Shown piece after piece: positions 17,527 through 25,641 of a DNA stretch of 40,376 nt. The translations under genes were made by a program, and so were the position numbers. A model generated the notes under the pieces. The model had not been told where the DNA came from, did not search any database, and saw only the letters and a program-made list of their open reading frames with translations. This stretch comes from JAPLMW01 sp964619675 (lineage in GTDB: Bacteria; Planctomycetota; Phycisphaerae; Sedimentisphaerales; UBA12454), in contig CAZUEO010000022.1 in assembly GCA_964619675.1 (NCBI GenBank), positions 1 to 40,376 on the forward strand, given 5' to 3'. Numbering within the stretch: position 1 is the stretch's first letter; every line of letters begins with the position of its first letter.

Positions 17527-18978
17527 TTATGCGGTATAGGTTGAAGCGCTTGTAGTGCCGCCGTGGCCGGTCCAGTTGGTATGGTGAAACTGGCCGCGAG
17601 GTTTATCAACCCTTTCGTAAGTATGCGCGCCGAAATAATCACGCAGTGCCTGCAGTAAATTTGCCGGCAGTCTTTCGCATCGGTAGCCGTCATAATAAGC
17701 CAGCGCCGAGCTCGTTGCGGGCATCGGGACACCCAAATCAACAGCAGCCCTGACGACCCGTCGCCAGGAACTCTGCGATTTCTTGACTGCTCTTTTGAAA
17801 AATGGGTCGAGCAGCAGATTCACAAGATTTGGATTCTTCTTGAACGCATCTTTTATCTTGCCGAGGAATGCAGAGCGGATAATACAGCCGCCCCGCCACA
17901 TAAGTGCGATGCCGCCATAGTTAAGATTCCAACCGTATTCCTTCGCAGCGGCTCTCATAAGCTGATAGCCCTGTGCATAACTTACGATTTTCGAAGCGTA
18001 CAGCGCCTTGCGCAAATCATCAACCATTTTCGTTTTATCTCCTTTGAAAGGTTTCACGGGCCCTGCAAGAATTTTCGAGGCCTCAACGCGTTCTTCCTTC
18101 AAAGCCGACAGGCATCTTGCGAAAACGGCTTCACCGATAAGCGTGAGAGGCTGGCCGGCATCAAGAGCGGCAACAGCGGTCCATTTGCCTGTGCCCTTCT
18201 GCCCTGCCGTATCGAGAATCAGGTCAATAACTTCATTTCCTTGTTCATCTTTATATGCAAGGATATCTCGTGTAATTTCGATAAGATATGAATCAAGCTC
18301 ACCTCTATTCCACTCGGCAAATGTATTGTGCATCTCGGTATTTGTCATTCCGAGACTCTGTTTTATCATATGATAGGTCTCGCAAATCATCTGAATATCG
18401 CCGTATTCGATGCCGTTATGTACCATTTTTACGAAATGTCCTGCTCCGTTTTCGCCGACCCAGTCGCAGCAGGGTTCGCCTTCTTTGGTCTTGGCGGCAA
18501 TTTTCTGAAATATCGGTTTTAAATGCGGCCAGGCAGCGGGTGAGCCGCCGGGCATAAGCGATGGGCCCTTTAATGCACCTTCCTCACCGCCGGAAACACC
18601 CGTGCCGATGTAAAGTTTGCCCTTGCTTTCGACATATTTTGTTCTTCTGATTGTATCAGGAAAATGGCTGTTTCCGCCGTCGATTATAATATCGCCCTCT
18701 TCAAGATGCCCCAGCAAACGCTCGATGAAATCATCAACAGCCTGGCCGGCTTTTACCATCAGCATAACCTTGCGCGGCTTTTTGAGATTTGCGCAAAATT
18801 CCTCAATAGTATGACAGCCGATTATATTTTTGCCTTTTGCCCTGCCGCCCACAAAGTTATCGACCTTTGAAACGGTACGATTGAAGCAGGCAACAGTAAA
18901 GCCCTTACTTTCCATATTAAGAATGAGATTTTCACCCATTACCGCTAAACCAATAAGACCAATATCAGCGTTTGACAT
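17527..18978 (-). CDS. gnd: 6-phosphogluconate dehydrogenase (decarboxylating)
   Basis: This oxidises 6-phosphogluconate to ribulose 5-phosphate plus CO2 and NADPH in the oxidative pentose phosphate pathway. The 483 residues match the long (about 470-480) form. Motifs: the Rossmann loop GLAVMGENLILNM with NRT for NADP preference, LMVKAGQAVDDFI, GGNSHFPDT, the substrate site GTGVSGGEEGALKGPSLMPG, KMVHNGIEYGDIQMI with the catalytic Lys, and GQKGTGKWT. The end YERVDKPRGQFHHTNWTG is the usual C-terminal tail. AAAGGAG lies nine bases upstream. It starts 18 bases after the larA-like gene, consistent with one transcript. Confidence 0.98.
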   Translation of the reverse strand: MSNADIGLIGLAVMGENLILNMESKGFTVACFNRTVSKVDNFVGGRAKGKNIIGCHTIEEFCANLKKPRKVMLMVKAGQAVDDFIERLLGHLEEGDIIIDGGNSHFPDTIRRTKYVESKGKLYIGTGVSGGEEGALKGPSLMPGGSPAAWPHLKPIFQKIAAKTKEGEPCCDWVGENGAGHFVKMVHNGIEYGDIQMICETYHMIKQSLGMTNTEMHNTFAEWNRGELDSYLIEITRDILAYKDEQGNEVIDLILDTAGQKGTGKWTAVAALDAGQPLTLIGEAVFARCLSALKEERVEASKILAGPVKPFKGDKTKMVDDLRKALYASKIVSYAQGYQLMRAAAKEYGWNLNYGGIALMWRGGCIIRSAFLGKIKDAFKKNPNLVNLLLDPFFKRAVKKSQSSWRRVVRAAVDLGVPMPATSSALAYYDGYRCERLPANLLQALRDYFGAHTYERVDKPRGQFHHTNWTGHGGTTSASTYTA

Positions 18979-18996
18979 TTGCAGGTACTCCTTTAA

Positions 18997-20271
18997 TTAT
19001 TGATTAAATCTGTTTTTATATGCCCATAATCCTATGCCGGGGTTTGGAATAAAGTAAATTCTTTCACCGTCTGGCATAGTATTAAAACCACAGTTTAGTT
19101 TTTCCGGATTATACTTCTTCAGCATATCAGACAAATTGGCGTAATTGAAATTCACCGATTCAATTTCCTGTTTTGAAAGTTTGCCGGGGCAGTATGTTAT
19201 TTTAAATCTCCCTTCGTTTGAACCGTGAATAAGATGCGCTGCTGCGCTTAAATTTGCTTTTAATTCCTCGTTATTTTTAACAGCCTGCAGCACCTTTTCA
19301 GTGCCGATATAGCCGTATTTTCGGATAAGTTTGTCGATTTCCTTGTCTTCGCCGAATTCTCTTACTCCCGGCGCAAGCACTATCAATTCTCCATAGTCTG
19401 CCATCGCCATTCTTGTACGATAAATGCTTTTATTGCCCAGCCACGTGCTTTTGTATTCGTGCGAATCGAGATAAACAACCGCTTTTTCCAGCGGCTCATC
19501 GAGCATTGTAAAATTGACCTTTAAAGATAACCGGCAGGCTTTGTTGAAACATTCGATATCGTCGCCGATGAAAAGACCTCTGGTTTTTATATTATTCTGG
19601 TCATCTGCCGAGACAACGGTGAGGACGTAAACAATAGGCAATTTTTCAGCAAAATTTTCAGAAGCATAGTTCAGCACTTTTCTTACAGGCGTATCTGCCC
19701 TGCCCATAATTTTTTCCATATCGCATACCGCGCCGAGGAAATGACTTTTATTAATGCCTTCAGGGCCGCCTGTACCGACGAAGATGTTTTTATTGTAACT
19801 GGCCATTCCCGCAACTTCGTGCGGCACAACCTGGCCGATTGACAGAATCAAATCAAAACTGCCTTCGACAAGCAGTTTATTTACCTGAGCGGGCCAATCG
19901 CAATCCAGTTTATTATTGCTGACCTTCTTAACAAAGTCGGCGGGCACACGACCGAGCGTTACGGTATCAGTCCGCCAATTATATTTTCTGAAAAGATTCA
20001 GCGGCATCTTGCCATACATTCTTTTTATTTCCTCTTGTGTCATTGCAGAATGTGTTCCAACGGCAGGTAAACAATCGGTAAGCCTGTCACCGTAATATTG
20101 CCAGGCCATAAAGGTAAGCTCCCCTGCCCGCGAACAGAGGCGCGTAATGTCAGGGCCGATTACCAGAACCTTTTTGCGATTGCCAAGCTTATCGAGAGCA
20201 GATTGCAAACCCTCTTTGAGGTCTTCTGAACTCAAGTTTATTTGCGGATTTCCTTTGCCGTAAAGCAGCAT
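18997..20271 (-). CDS. LarA-like (nickel-pincer racemase family, DUF2088) protein
   Basis: A 424-residue protein of the LarA/DUF2088 family, whose founder interconverts D- and L-lactate with a nickel-pincer cofactor. The N-terminal part has VLVIGPDITRLCSRAGELT, THSAMTQEEIKRMYG and the central PHEVAGMASYNKNIF...NKSHF region, which supplies the histidine and the cofactor-carrying lysine in LarA. Many family members act on other 2-hydroxy acids, so lactate is not assured. Next to gnd and a KDG kinase, a sugar-acid or 2-hydroxy-acid substrate is a reasonable inference. A TATAAT at 20282-20277 lies only five bases before the ATG; no good -35 was found. Whether pincer-cofactor genes larB/larC/larE exist cannot be judged here. 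Confidence 0.85.
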   Translation of the reverse strand: MLLYGKGNPQINLSSEDLKEGLQSALDKLGNRKKVLVIGPDITRLCSRAGELTFMAWQYYGDRLTDCLPAVGTHSAMTQEEIKRMYGKMPLNLFRKYNWRTDTVTLGRVPADFVKKVSNNKLDCDWPAQVNKLLVEGSFDLILSIGQVVPHEVAGMASYNKNIFVGTGGPEGINKSHFLGAVCDMEKIMGRADTPVRKVLNYASENFAEKLPIVYVLTVVSADDQNNIKTRGLFIGDDIECFNKACRLSLKVNFTMLDEPLEKAVVYLDSHEYKSTWLGNKSIYRTRMAMADYGELIVLAPGVREFGEDKEIDKLIRKYGYIGTEKVLQAVKNNEELKANLSAAAHLIHGSNEGRFKITYCPGKLSKQEIESVNFNYANLSDMLKKYNPEKLNCGFNTMPDGERIYFIPNPGIGLWAYKNRFNQ

Positions 20272-20579
20272 TGCAGATTATATACCTTTATAAGCCTTTT
20301 AAATACAATAAGTTATGATGCAGTATTTGGTTCATATAAGGAAAAAGATTTTATATCAAAACTATAGTTTATTTGCAAGATTATTATGCTGGCGCGGTCT
20401 TGCGGATTCGCCTTCGGCCAGCAAGTGTTTGCTTTACAATGGTTGATAATCGGGTTATATTCAGAGCATACTTTTAGACAATGAAGATTGTAGATTGAAG
20501 AATGAAGATTTATAGAACGCCTGTGGCGGAATTGTTTTTAGCAATTTTCAATCTTCAATTTTCATTCTTCAATAAATGT
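20272..20579. other. AT-rich intergenic region before the tRNA with inverted repeat
   Basis: These 308 bases hold no convincing gene. The right half contains two arms ATTGAAGAATGAA (20494-20506) and TTCATTCTTCAAT (20561-20573), a perfect 13-base inverted repeat with a 54-base spacer. A second pair, TGAAGATTG (20482-20490) and CAATCTTCA (20549-20557), lies alongside. The repeat ends six bases before the tRNA. No consensus tRNA promoter was found. Confidence 0.6.
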
Positions 20580-20651
20580 GCCGATGTAGCTCAATGGTAG
20601 AGCACGGCTTTCGTAAAGCCGGGGTTTTGGGTTCGAGTCCCATCATCGGCT
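20580..20651 (+). tRNA. tRNA-Thr (anticodon CGT)
   Basis: A full cloverleaf: acceptor GCCGATG/CATCGGC, D stem GCTC/GAGC with loop AATGGTA, anticodon stem CGGCT/AGCCG with loop TTCGTAA (anticodon CGT at 20612-20614, reading ACG), T arm TTGGG-TTCGAGT-CCCAT with one T:T mismatch at its base, discriminator T. CCA is not encoded. The 72-base gene ends three bases before a possible start codon of the next gene. Confidence 0.95.
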
Positions 20652-20654
20652 ATT

Positions 20655-20915
20655 ATGACAGAACCGCATAAAAAAATGATAACTGACACACCGAAAGAGA
20701 TACTCGAAATTCAATATGATTTGTATCGCAAAATGAGTCCTGCGAAAAAAATTGAACTGATTTTCGATGCGATTCGCACGGGTCAGCTTCTTTCGATGGC
20801 GGGAATAAGAATGCAGTATCCTGATGCTGATGAGAAACAAGTCTGGCATATATGGGCAAAACGCCACTTGGGCGAGGAATTATACAACAAAGTCTATGGC
20901 GGCAGCAAAAAATGA
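20655..20915 (+). CDS. Small protein paired with a nucleotidyltransferase
   Basis: An 86-residue soluble, helical protein (79 if the in-frame ATG at 20676 is used). The core reads TPKEILEIQYDLYRKMSPAK, then IRTGQLLSMAGIRMQYPDAD and a final HIWAKRHLGEEL. Its stop overlaps the start of the nucleotidyltransferase gene as ATGA (20912-20915), so the two are translationally coupled. I recall similar short proteins next to nucleotidyltransferase genes in other bacteria, but no tested function. A partner or antitoxin-like role is inference. It begins only a few bases after the tRNA, so it may be read from the tRNA promoter. Confidence 0.75.
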   Translation: MTEPHKKMITDTPKEILEIQYDLYRKMSPAKKIELIFDAIRTGQLLSMAGIRMQYPDADEKQVWHIWAKRHLGEELYNKVYGGSKK

Positions 20916-21493
20916 ATAATCCGCAGGACATAGCAGTATTGGAGAAACTGACCGATATTCTTGATGAATTGAATATTGCTTACGTCATTGGCGGGTCTTT
21001 TGCAAGTTCGGCTTACGGCGCGGTGCGTTTTACACAGGATGCCGATATTACAGTTGAACCGTTCGGGCAAAAAAATGATAAGTTTTTTGAAGCAATAAAA
21101 GAGGTTTTCTATATAAGCAAAGAAGCAATGTCTCAGGCACTGCAAAACAGAACAAGCTTCAACATCATACATCTGACAACCGCTTTCAAGATAGATATTT
21201 TTATTCAGAAAGATAATGAATTTCAAAGTCAGATGCTTTCTCACGGCAGAAAGCTGCCATTAGGCAAAACTGCAAAAAAAGTGTCATTTGTATCGCCTGA
21301 AGATATAATTTTGCTTAAACTTGATTGGTTTAAACAATCAGGGGGCAATTCAGAAAGGCAATGGTCTGATGTGCTGGGTGTTTTAGCTTCACAGAAGGAT
21401 TCTCTCGATTTCGATTATTTAAAAACTTGGGCAAAAAAACTCGGATTAAACGAACTTCTTCAAAAGACAATAGCGGAATCAAATTTGCACTGA
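20912..21493 (+). CDS. Nucleotidyltransferase-fold protein
   Basis: A 193-residue protein of the polymerase-beta-like nucleotidyltransferase superfamily. The signature is GGSFASSAYGAVRFTQDADI (about residues 23-42): a GGS motif followed by the D-A-D metal-binding pair. A third acidic site lies probably in FKIDIFIQ. The C-terminal half (VSFVSPEDIILLKLDWFK) is typical of stand-alone nucleotidyltransferases of the AbiEii/MNT-like kind. The start is the ATG in the ATGA overlap with the preceding gene. Such enzymes often modify nucleic acid or protein in toxin-antitoxin or defence modules; which applies here is unknown. Confidence 0.82.
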   Translation: MNNPQDIAVLEKLTDILDELNIAYVIGGSFASSAYGAVRFTQDADITVEPFGQKNDKFFEAIKEVFYISKEAMSQALQNRTSFNIIHLTTAFKIDIFIQKDNEFQSQMLSHGRKLPLGKTAKKVSFVSPEDIILLKLDWFKQSGGNSERQWSDVLGVLASQKDSLDFDYLKTWAKKLGLNELLQKTIAESNLH

Positions 21494-21673
21494 TACCGGT
21501 CAAATCACTTCATCGGCTTTTAGAGAAAAAAATTAACAGCTTAGAAGAATCAGAGAAAAGACGATTGATGATATTTATATATTTTGGTATGATATGTAAT
21601 AGATATTAGGAGATATGAAATGAAAAAAATAAAAGGTCAGGGTTAAAATTGAAATTCTAAAAGAGGAGTGAAA

Positions 21674-21854
21674 ATGAACCTTAATAAAAAACAAAAAATT
21701 GTTTTTATGGATAGGAATAATAGCCTTTGCATGGTGGGGTTTTTATTGCAGTTCAGAAAGCGATAGGATACGTGGTAATGCTCCTAACTTTATACCTGCT
21801 GCTTTGGGAATAGTAGCTATAACTGTTGGCTTGATATTTAGTTTTAAAAAATAG
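21674..21854 (+). pseudogene. Frameshifted small membrane protein gene
   Basis: A strong AGAGGAG lies before ATG 21674. The first frame reads MNLNKKQKIV and then stops soon. Removing one T from the T5 run (21702-21706) gives a continuous about 59-residue product continuing LWIGIIAFAWWGFYCSSESD and ending VGLIFSFKK at 21854, with two membrane segments. The N terminus then matches the intact neighbour at 22887 (MAFNKKQIICLWIGV). This is a real inactivating frameshift, a sequencing or assembly indel, or slippage on the T run. Confidence 0.6.
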
Positions 21855-21863
21855 AGGTGAAAA

Positions 21864-22556
21864 ATGACATTCAAAGAAAATGTGCTAAACGGCATTGTGT
21901 ATTTTTTAGTTATATATGTGACTATCGTATTTTTCTTTTTGATTATTGGGTTTTCCTTATCGATTTTGCGGCGGGTTATCAGGTGGTGGGGTACAAGAAA
22001 GTTAATTAAACATATAAAAATGGGGGCGCAATATTCATCAAACTTATCACGGACTCCATTTGATGATATCGAAAGAACAGATTTAATCAAACAGGCAGAA
22101 TTTACGCTTAATACAACTGGGGAATACACAAACACCCCATTGGTTGATTGTCTAAAAGAGAGAATTGAATTGCTTAAAAACGGATGTACCAAAGAACAAC
22201 TTGCAGAACATCAAAAGTTTTTTGATGTTGCCTTTGAAATAAATGAAAAAGTTAACGAGGCTTTACTACTTAACCAAGTGGATGCCGATTTTTTAAGATT
22301 TTTGGATAAAAAAATCAACGAATCTCAACAAGTAAAAGCAAAGAATGCACAAAGCAAAATTGTAGAAAAAGCAAGATGGATTAATCAGGCAGAATTTGTT
22401 CTTAAAGCAATGGGGAAATGCACAGATAATTATGTTAGTTATTACTTAAAGGATAAAATTAGACTACTTAAAAATGGAGCAACTAAGAAGGAATTGGCCG
22501 AACTTGAGACAATATATAGTGCTGTTTATGAAAGAATGAATGATGAAAACCTATAA
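21864..22556 (+). CDS. Membrane-anchored protein with a duplicated cytosolic helical module
   Basis: 230 residues: one or two N-terminal membrane segments (about 10-37, very hydrophobic), a basic juxtamembrane stretch (RRVIRWWGTRK), then two related modules at about 74-129 and 172-227. Both share QAEF.L...G..T, a K[ED][RK]I.LLKNG.TK.[EQ]LAE core and a final helix. I do not recognise the family. GAGGTG precedes the ATG by six bases, and the start lies nine bases after the frameshifted gene. It overlaps the next gene by about 14-17 bases. The sequence is visibly more AT-rich than the flanking housekeeping genes, which suggests acquired DNA. Confidence 0.75.
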   Translation: MTFKENVLNGIVYFLVIYVTIVFFFLIIGFSLSILRRVIRWWGTRKLIKHIKMGAQYSSNLSRTPFDDIERTDLIKQAEFTLNTTGEYTNTPLVDCLKERIELLKNGCTKEQLAEHQKFFDVAFEINEKVNEALLLNQVDADFLRFLDKKINESQQVKAKNAQSKIVEKARWINQAEFVLKAMGKCTDNYVSYYLKDKIRLLKNGATKKELAELETIYSAVYERMNDENL

Positions 22557-22860
22557 ACCGCACTTAATCCCGACAATTTTTTCAGTGGTTATGCTTCTGC
22601 TTGCCCTTGCAGATTGGCCTTATGGCTATTATACGCTTTTACGGTTTGTTGTCTGCGGTTCTGCAGCTTTTGTCGCTTATTTGGGGTATTCAGCGAAAAA
22701 GCGATGGATTGCCTGGACTTTCGGTATTATCGCGGTTCTTTTCAACCCCATTATTAAAGTTCATTTCGACAGGGATATATGGTCGTTTCTTGATATCATC
22801 GTGGCAATTGTCTTTGTTTTTACCTTTTTCAAATTGACTGGCATGCCAAAATGGAAGTAG
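22543..22860 (+). CDS. Small integral membrane protein (DUF6804-like)
   Basis: About 105 residues with four predicted membrane segments: LIPTIFSVVMLLLALAD, LLRFVVCGSAAFVAYLGY, WIAWTFGIIAVLFNPII and FLDIIVAIVFVFTFF. The PYGYYTLLRFVVC and FNPI..VHF.R.IW motifs recall the DUF6804 family of small membrane proteins of unknown function; that match is from memory. ATG at 22540 or 22543; both overlap the end of the preceding gene, so translation is probably coupled. Role unknown. Confidence 0.75.
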   Translation: MKTYKPHLIPTIFSVVMLLLALADWPYGYYTLLRFVVCGSAAFVAYLGYSAKKRWIAWTFGIIAVLFNPIIKVHFDRDIWSFLDIIVAIVFVFTFFKLTGMPKWK

Positions 22861-22886
22861 AAAAACGCAAAAAATCGGGGTGAAAA

Positions 22887-23162
22887 ATGGCTTTTAATAA
22901 AAAGCAGATAATTTGCTTGTGGATAGGGGTCGCAGAATTTTTTATTTGGATTTTGCTATGTATTGATTCAAAAAGCTATATGCGGCTATTTTGGCCGGTT
23001 CTGATATGGATAACCGGCTTGACAAGTGCGATGATATGGACAGTCGAAAAAGAGTCTCGTTTGAAAATGTGGCAAATTGTTGTTATAAATCTAATAATTG
23101 CCATACTGGTAATTATATTCATAGAAGGATCTATCACTTCCCCCCTCTCCGGTAGAAAATGA
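22887..23162 (+). CDS. Small three-segment membrane protein
   Basis: 91 residues with hydrophobic segments at about 8-26, 33-50 and 64-80. The N terminus (MAFNKKQIICLWIGV) is paralogous to the reconstructed frameshifted gene at 21674. GGGGTG lies upstream of the ATG. The stop overlaps the next start as ATGA (23159-23162). No known family recognised. Confidence 0.65.
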   Translation: MAFNKKQIICLWIGVAEFFIWILLCIDSKSYMRLFWPVLIWITGLTSAMIWTVEKESRLKMWQIVVINLIIAILVIIFIEGSITSPLSGRK

Positions 23163-23590
23163 AGATTTCAACGTATAAAAAATTTGTCTTTGTGTGGTTA
23201 TTGATTTCGGGATTGTATTTTTATATTTGGCTATGGAATTTTCTCAATTTTCCAGATCCTTCTTCGAGTTTCTTTGAACAATTCATTATTTTCATGGCCT
23301 CAGAACTCGTTATAACTTTCGTTTTTTACATTATCCTTGGAATAGGTTGTCTCATATTTGATTTTTTAAATTACAAAAAAAATTCATTATTGATATTGTC
23401 TCCCATAGTGATTGTTTTTAGTATTTTTTTAATTTTAAGTGCGATAGACTATTATTATCACCCAAAACATAAGAAGTTGGTATCAGATGAGCAAATAATA
23501 AAATTTATAAATGAAGAACATCATAAAGCTGAAAATTTTAAGATACAACACAAAATTTCAGACCCAAACTTTTCAAAATCTAACCCTTAA
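23159..23590 (+). CDS. Membrane protein of unknown function
   Basis: 143 residues with three or four membrane segments (about 10-28, 45-66, 78-100) and a charged C-terminal tail (DEQIIKFINEEHHKAENFK). The start overlaps the preceding stop, so the two are translationally coupled. Its N terminus (KKFVFVWLLISGLYFYIW) resembles that of the two small proteins upstream in layout. It is AT-rich like the rest of this stretch. No family recognised. Confidence 0.65.
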   Translation: MKISTYKKFVFVWLLISGLYFYIWLWNFLNFPDPSSSFFEQFIIFMASELVITFVFYIILGIGCLIFDFLNYKKNSLLILSPIVIVFSIFLILSAIDYYYHPKHKKLVSDEQIIKFINEEHHKAENFKIQHKISDPNFSKSNP

Positions 23591-23705
23591 TATTTGTTTT
23601 GCTTACCAGATTGTATTGAAAACACTATCAAAAGCATTTAGTGTAAAATCTCTGTGTTCTCTGTGAGCTCTGTGGCTAAAATAAAAAGAATCTCTCTGTA
23701 GCTTA

Positions 23706-24668
23706 TTATATTTCTCTCGCTAAAGCGGCGGCGCCGATAATGCCTGCATCTTCGCCGAGCGTTGCAAAGCAAATCTCCACGGTATTTTCCTGCTTGATTT
23801 TCCAGATGTGCTGTTTGAAATAATATTTAATCCTGTCGATAAGTACGTCCCCCGCTGCAATCATACCCCCGGCAAAAACAATTTTTTCAGGCTCCGTGCA
23901 GTGCAGCGCATTTACACAAAGCACACCCAAAGCCTCCGCAGTCTTATCAGTAATCTTTTTGGCAAGCTCATCGCCTTTTGCCAGATGCTCATAGACATCC
24001 TTGCTGGTTATCTGGCCGTTCTTCTTTAATACGTCTTTCAGGCTTGAGTCTGCCCCTGCTTCTATTGCTTCTGCTGCCCTTTTTGCGGTACTTGCTGCTG
24101 ATGCGTAAGCTTCAATACAGCCTCTCTGGCCGCAGCCGCATAACCTGCCGTTAATATTAACAATCGTATGTCCAAGTTCAGCACCGTTTCCGCCGCTGCC
24201 GTGCAGTAGTTTGCCGTCACTTATAATCCCGCTGCCGATACCCGTTCCGAGCGTGAAGAACACCATATTCTTTATATCTTTGCCCGCCCCTGCGACGAAT
24301 TCGCCATAGCAGGCGGCATTAGCATCATTATCGAGAATCACCGGTTTGCCAAGTTTGTCTTTGAGCATTTTGGTTATCGGCACATTCGTAAATTTCGGCA
24401 GATTCGCACAGCGTATAATTATACCTTCCGAATATTTCGCAGGCCCCGGCGTGCCTATTCCAACAGCTTTAATCGTCTCCAGCGGCATATTTTTTTTGCC
24501 TGCCATTTCTTCTATTGCATCAACTATTCTGTCAATAACTATGTCAGGCCCCATATGCGCATCTGTGGGTATGGAGGTTTTCCACAGCAGGTTCATACCT
24601 GCCGCCAGGCAGCCGATTTTGATATTTGTGCCGCCTAAATCTATGCCTATGTAATTGTCATTCTGCAT
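23706..24668 (-). CDS. ROK-family sugar kinase, probably glucokinase
   Basis: 320 residues from ATG 24668 (an upstream ATG at 24674 is also possible; longer starts run into galE). ROK signatures: phosphate loop YIGIDLGGTNIKIG, catalytic DNDANAACYGE, GTGIGSGII, GHTIV with the zinc-binding cysteines CGCGQRGCIEAYAS. These kinases phosphorylate glucose or N-acetylated sugars with ATP in the cytoplasm. There is no N-terminal helix-turn-helix, so it is a kinase rather than an NagC-type repressor. It overlaps the end of galE by 11 bases, which fits a joint role in sugar activation. The exact sugar is not determinable. Confidence 0.9.
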   Translation of the reverse strand: MQNDNYIGIDLGGTNIKIGCLAAGMNLLWKTSIPTDAHMGPDIVIDRIVDAIEEMAGKKNMPLETIKAVGIGTPGPAKYSEGIIIRCANLPKFTNVPITKMLKDKLGKPVILDNDANAACYGEFVAGAGKDIKNMVFFTLGTGIGSGIISDGKLLHGSGGNGAELGHTIVNINGRLCGCGQRGCIEAYASAASTAKRAAEAIEAGADSSLKDVLKKNGQITSKDVYEHLAKGDELAKKITDKTAEALGVLCVNALHCTEPEKIVFAGGMIAAGDVLIDRIKYYFKQHIWKIKQENTVEICFATLGEDAGIIGAAALAREI

Positions 24669-25641
24669 AACCATTAGGATTTTTGCTGTGCCATTTCCAT
24701 GCGGTTTCAACGATTTTTTCAAGTTCGGGATATTTTACCTTCCAGCCGAGCTCATTTATCGCTTTTGCCGCATCTGCAGTTAATACCGGTGGGTCGCCCT
24801 CTCTGCGAGCGGCTTCTGTAACTTTGAAATTTTTACCTGAAACTCTTTTTACTGTTTCTATAACCTGCCGGACGGAACAGCCTTTGCCATTGCCGAGGTT
24901 ATATATCAGCTCGCTATGTTTATCGAGTTTTTCAAGTGCCAAAAGGTGTGCGCTGCACAAATCTTCGATATGAATATAATCTCTTATACAAGTGCCGTCC
25001 TGCGTCGGGTAATCAGTGCCGAATATTTTGACATCTTCTCTCTTGCCCATCGCGGCTGCAATTACCAGCGGTATAAGATGAGATTCAGGATTGTGGTCTT
25101 CGCCAAGGCTGCAGTTTGCACCTGCACCGGCAGCGTTAAAGTATCTTAGGGCAGCATAGCGGAGTTTTCCGGTTTGGCTTTGGAAATGGCACATTTGTTC
25201 GACAGCCGATTTTGTCTGGCCGTAAGGATTTATAGGCCTTTTGGGAGCATCTTCCGTTATTGGGGTTTTTTCAGGGATGCCGTAAACCGCTGCGGAGCTT
25301 GAGAAGACAAACTTTTCAACACCGCATTCTTCCATTGCAGCAAGAAGTGTACGGGTATTACAAACATTATTACGGTAGAACTCGAGTGGGTTTTTAACCG
25401 ATTCACTTACTTCGATAAATGCAGCGAAGTGCATTACCGCATCGATTTTCTTCTCTTTAAGAACCCTTACAAGAAGTTCAAAATCCGCCAAGTCACCTTT
25501 TATAAACTCGGCGTTTCCGACAGCCTGCTTATGGCCGGAGCTTAAATTGTCATACACAATCGGCTGATGACCTGCCTCGGCAAGCATTGCCGTCATATTG
25601 CTGCCGATGAAACCAGCGCCGCCACAAACCAGAGCCTTCAT
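24658..25641 (-). CDS. galE: UDP-glucose 4-epimerase
   Basis: A 327-residue extended short-chain dehydrogenase that interconverts UDP-glucose and UDP-galactose using bound NAD. Motifs: GGAGFIGSN near the N terminus, YDNLSSGH, the catalytic SSSAAVYG Ser and the YGQTK Tyr-Lys pair, RYFNAAGA, GTDYPTQDGTCIRDYIH and NLGNGKGCSVRQV. All are typical of GalE. It lies between a lipoprotein gene (ATGA overlap at its start) and a ROK kinase gene (overlap at its end), so the three form a compact operon for sugar-nucleotide supply to surface polysaccharides or galactose use. Confidence 0.97.
   Translation of the reverse strand: MKALVCGGAGFIGSNMTAMLAEAGHQPIVYDNLSSGHKQAVGNAEFIKGDLADFELLVRVLKEKKIDAVMHFAAFIEVSESVKNPLEFYRNNVCNTRTLLAAMEECGVEKFVFSSSAAVYGIPEKTPITEDAPKRPINPYGQTKSAVEQMCHFQSQTGKLRYAALRYFNAAGAGANCSLGEDHNPESHLIPLVIAAAMGKREDVKIFGTDYPTQDGTCIRDYIHIEDLCSAHLLALEKLDKHSELIYNLGNGKGCSVRQVIETVKRVSGKNFKVTEAARREGDPPVLTADAAKAINELGWKVKYPELEKIVETAWKWHSKNPNGYAE

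Noticed and set aside
20580..23700. Integrated element with tRNA-derived attachment sites
   Set aside because: No copy of the tRNA 3' end was seen downstream and no integrase lies in this stretch; the Xer gene at 30796 looks like a chromosomal recombinase. Kept only as a hypothesis in the findings.
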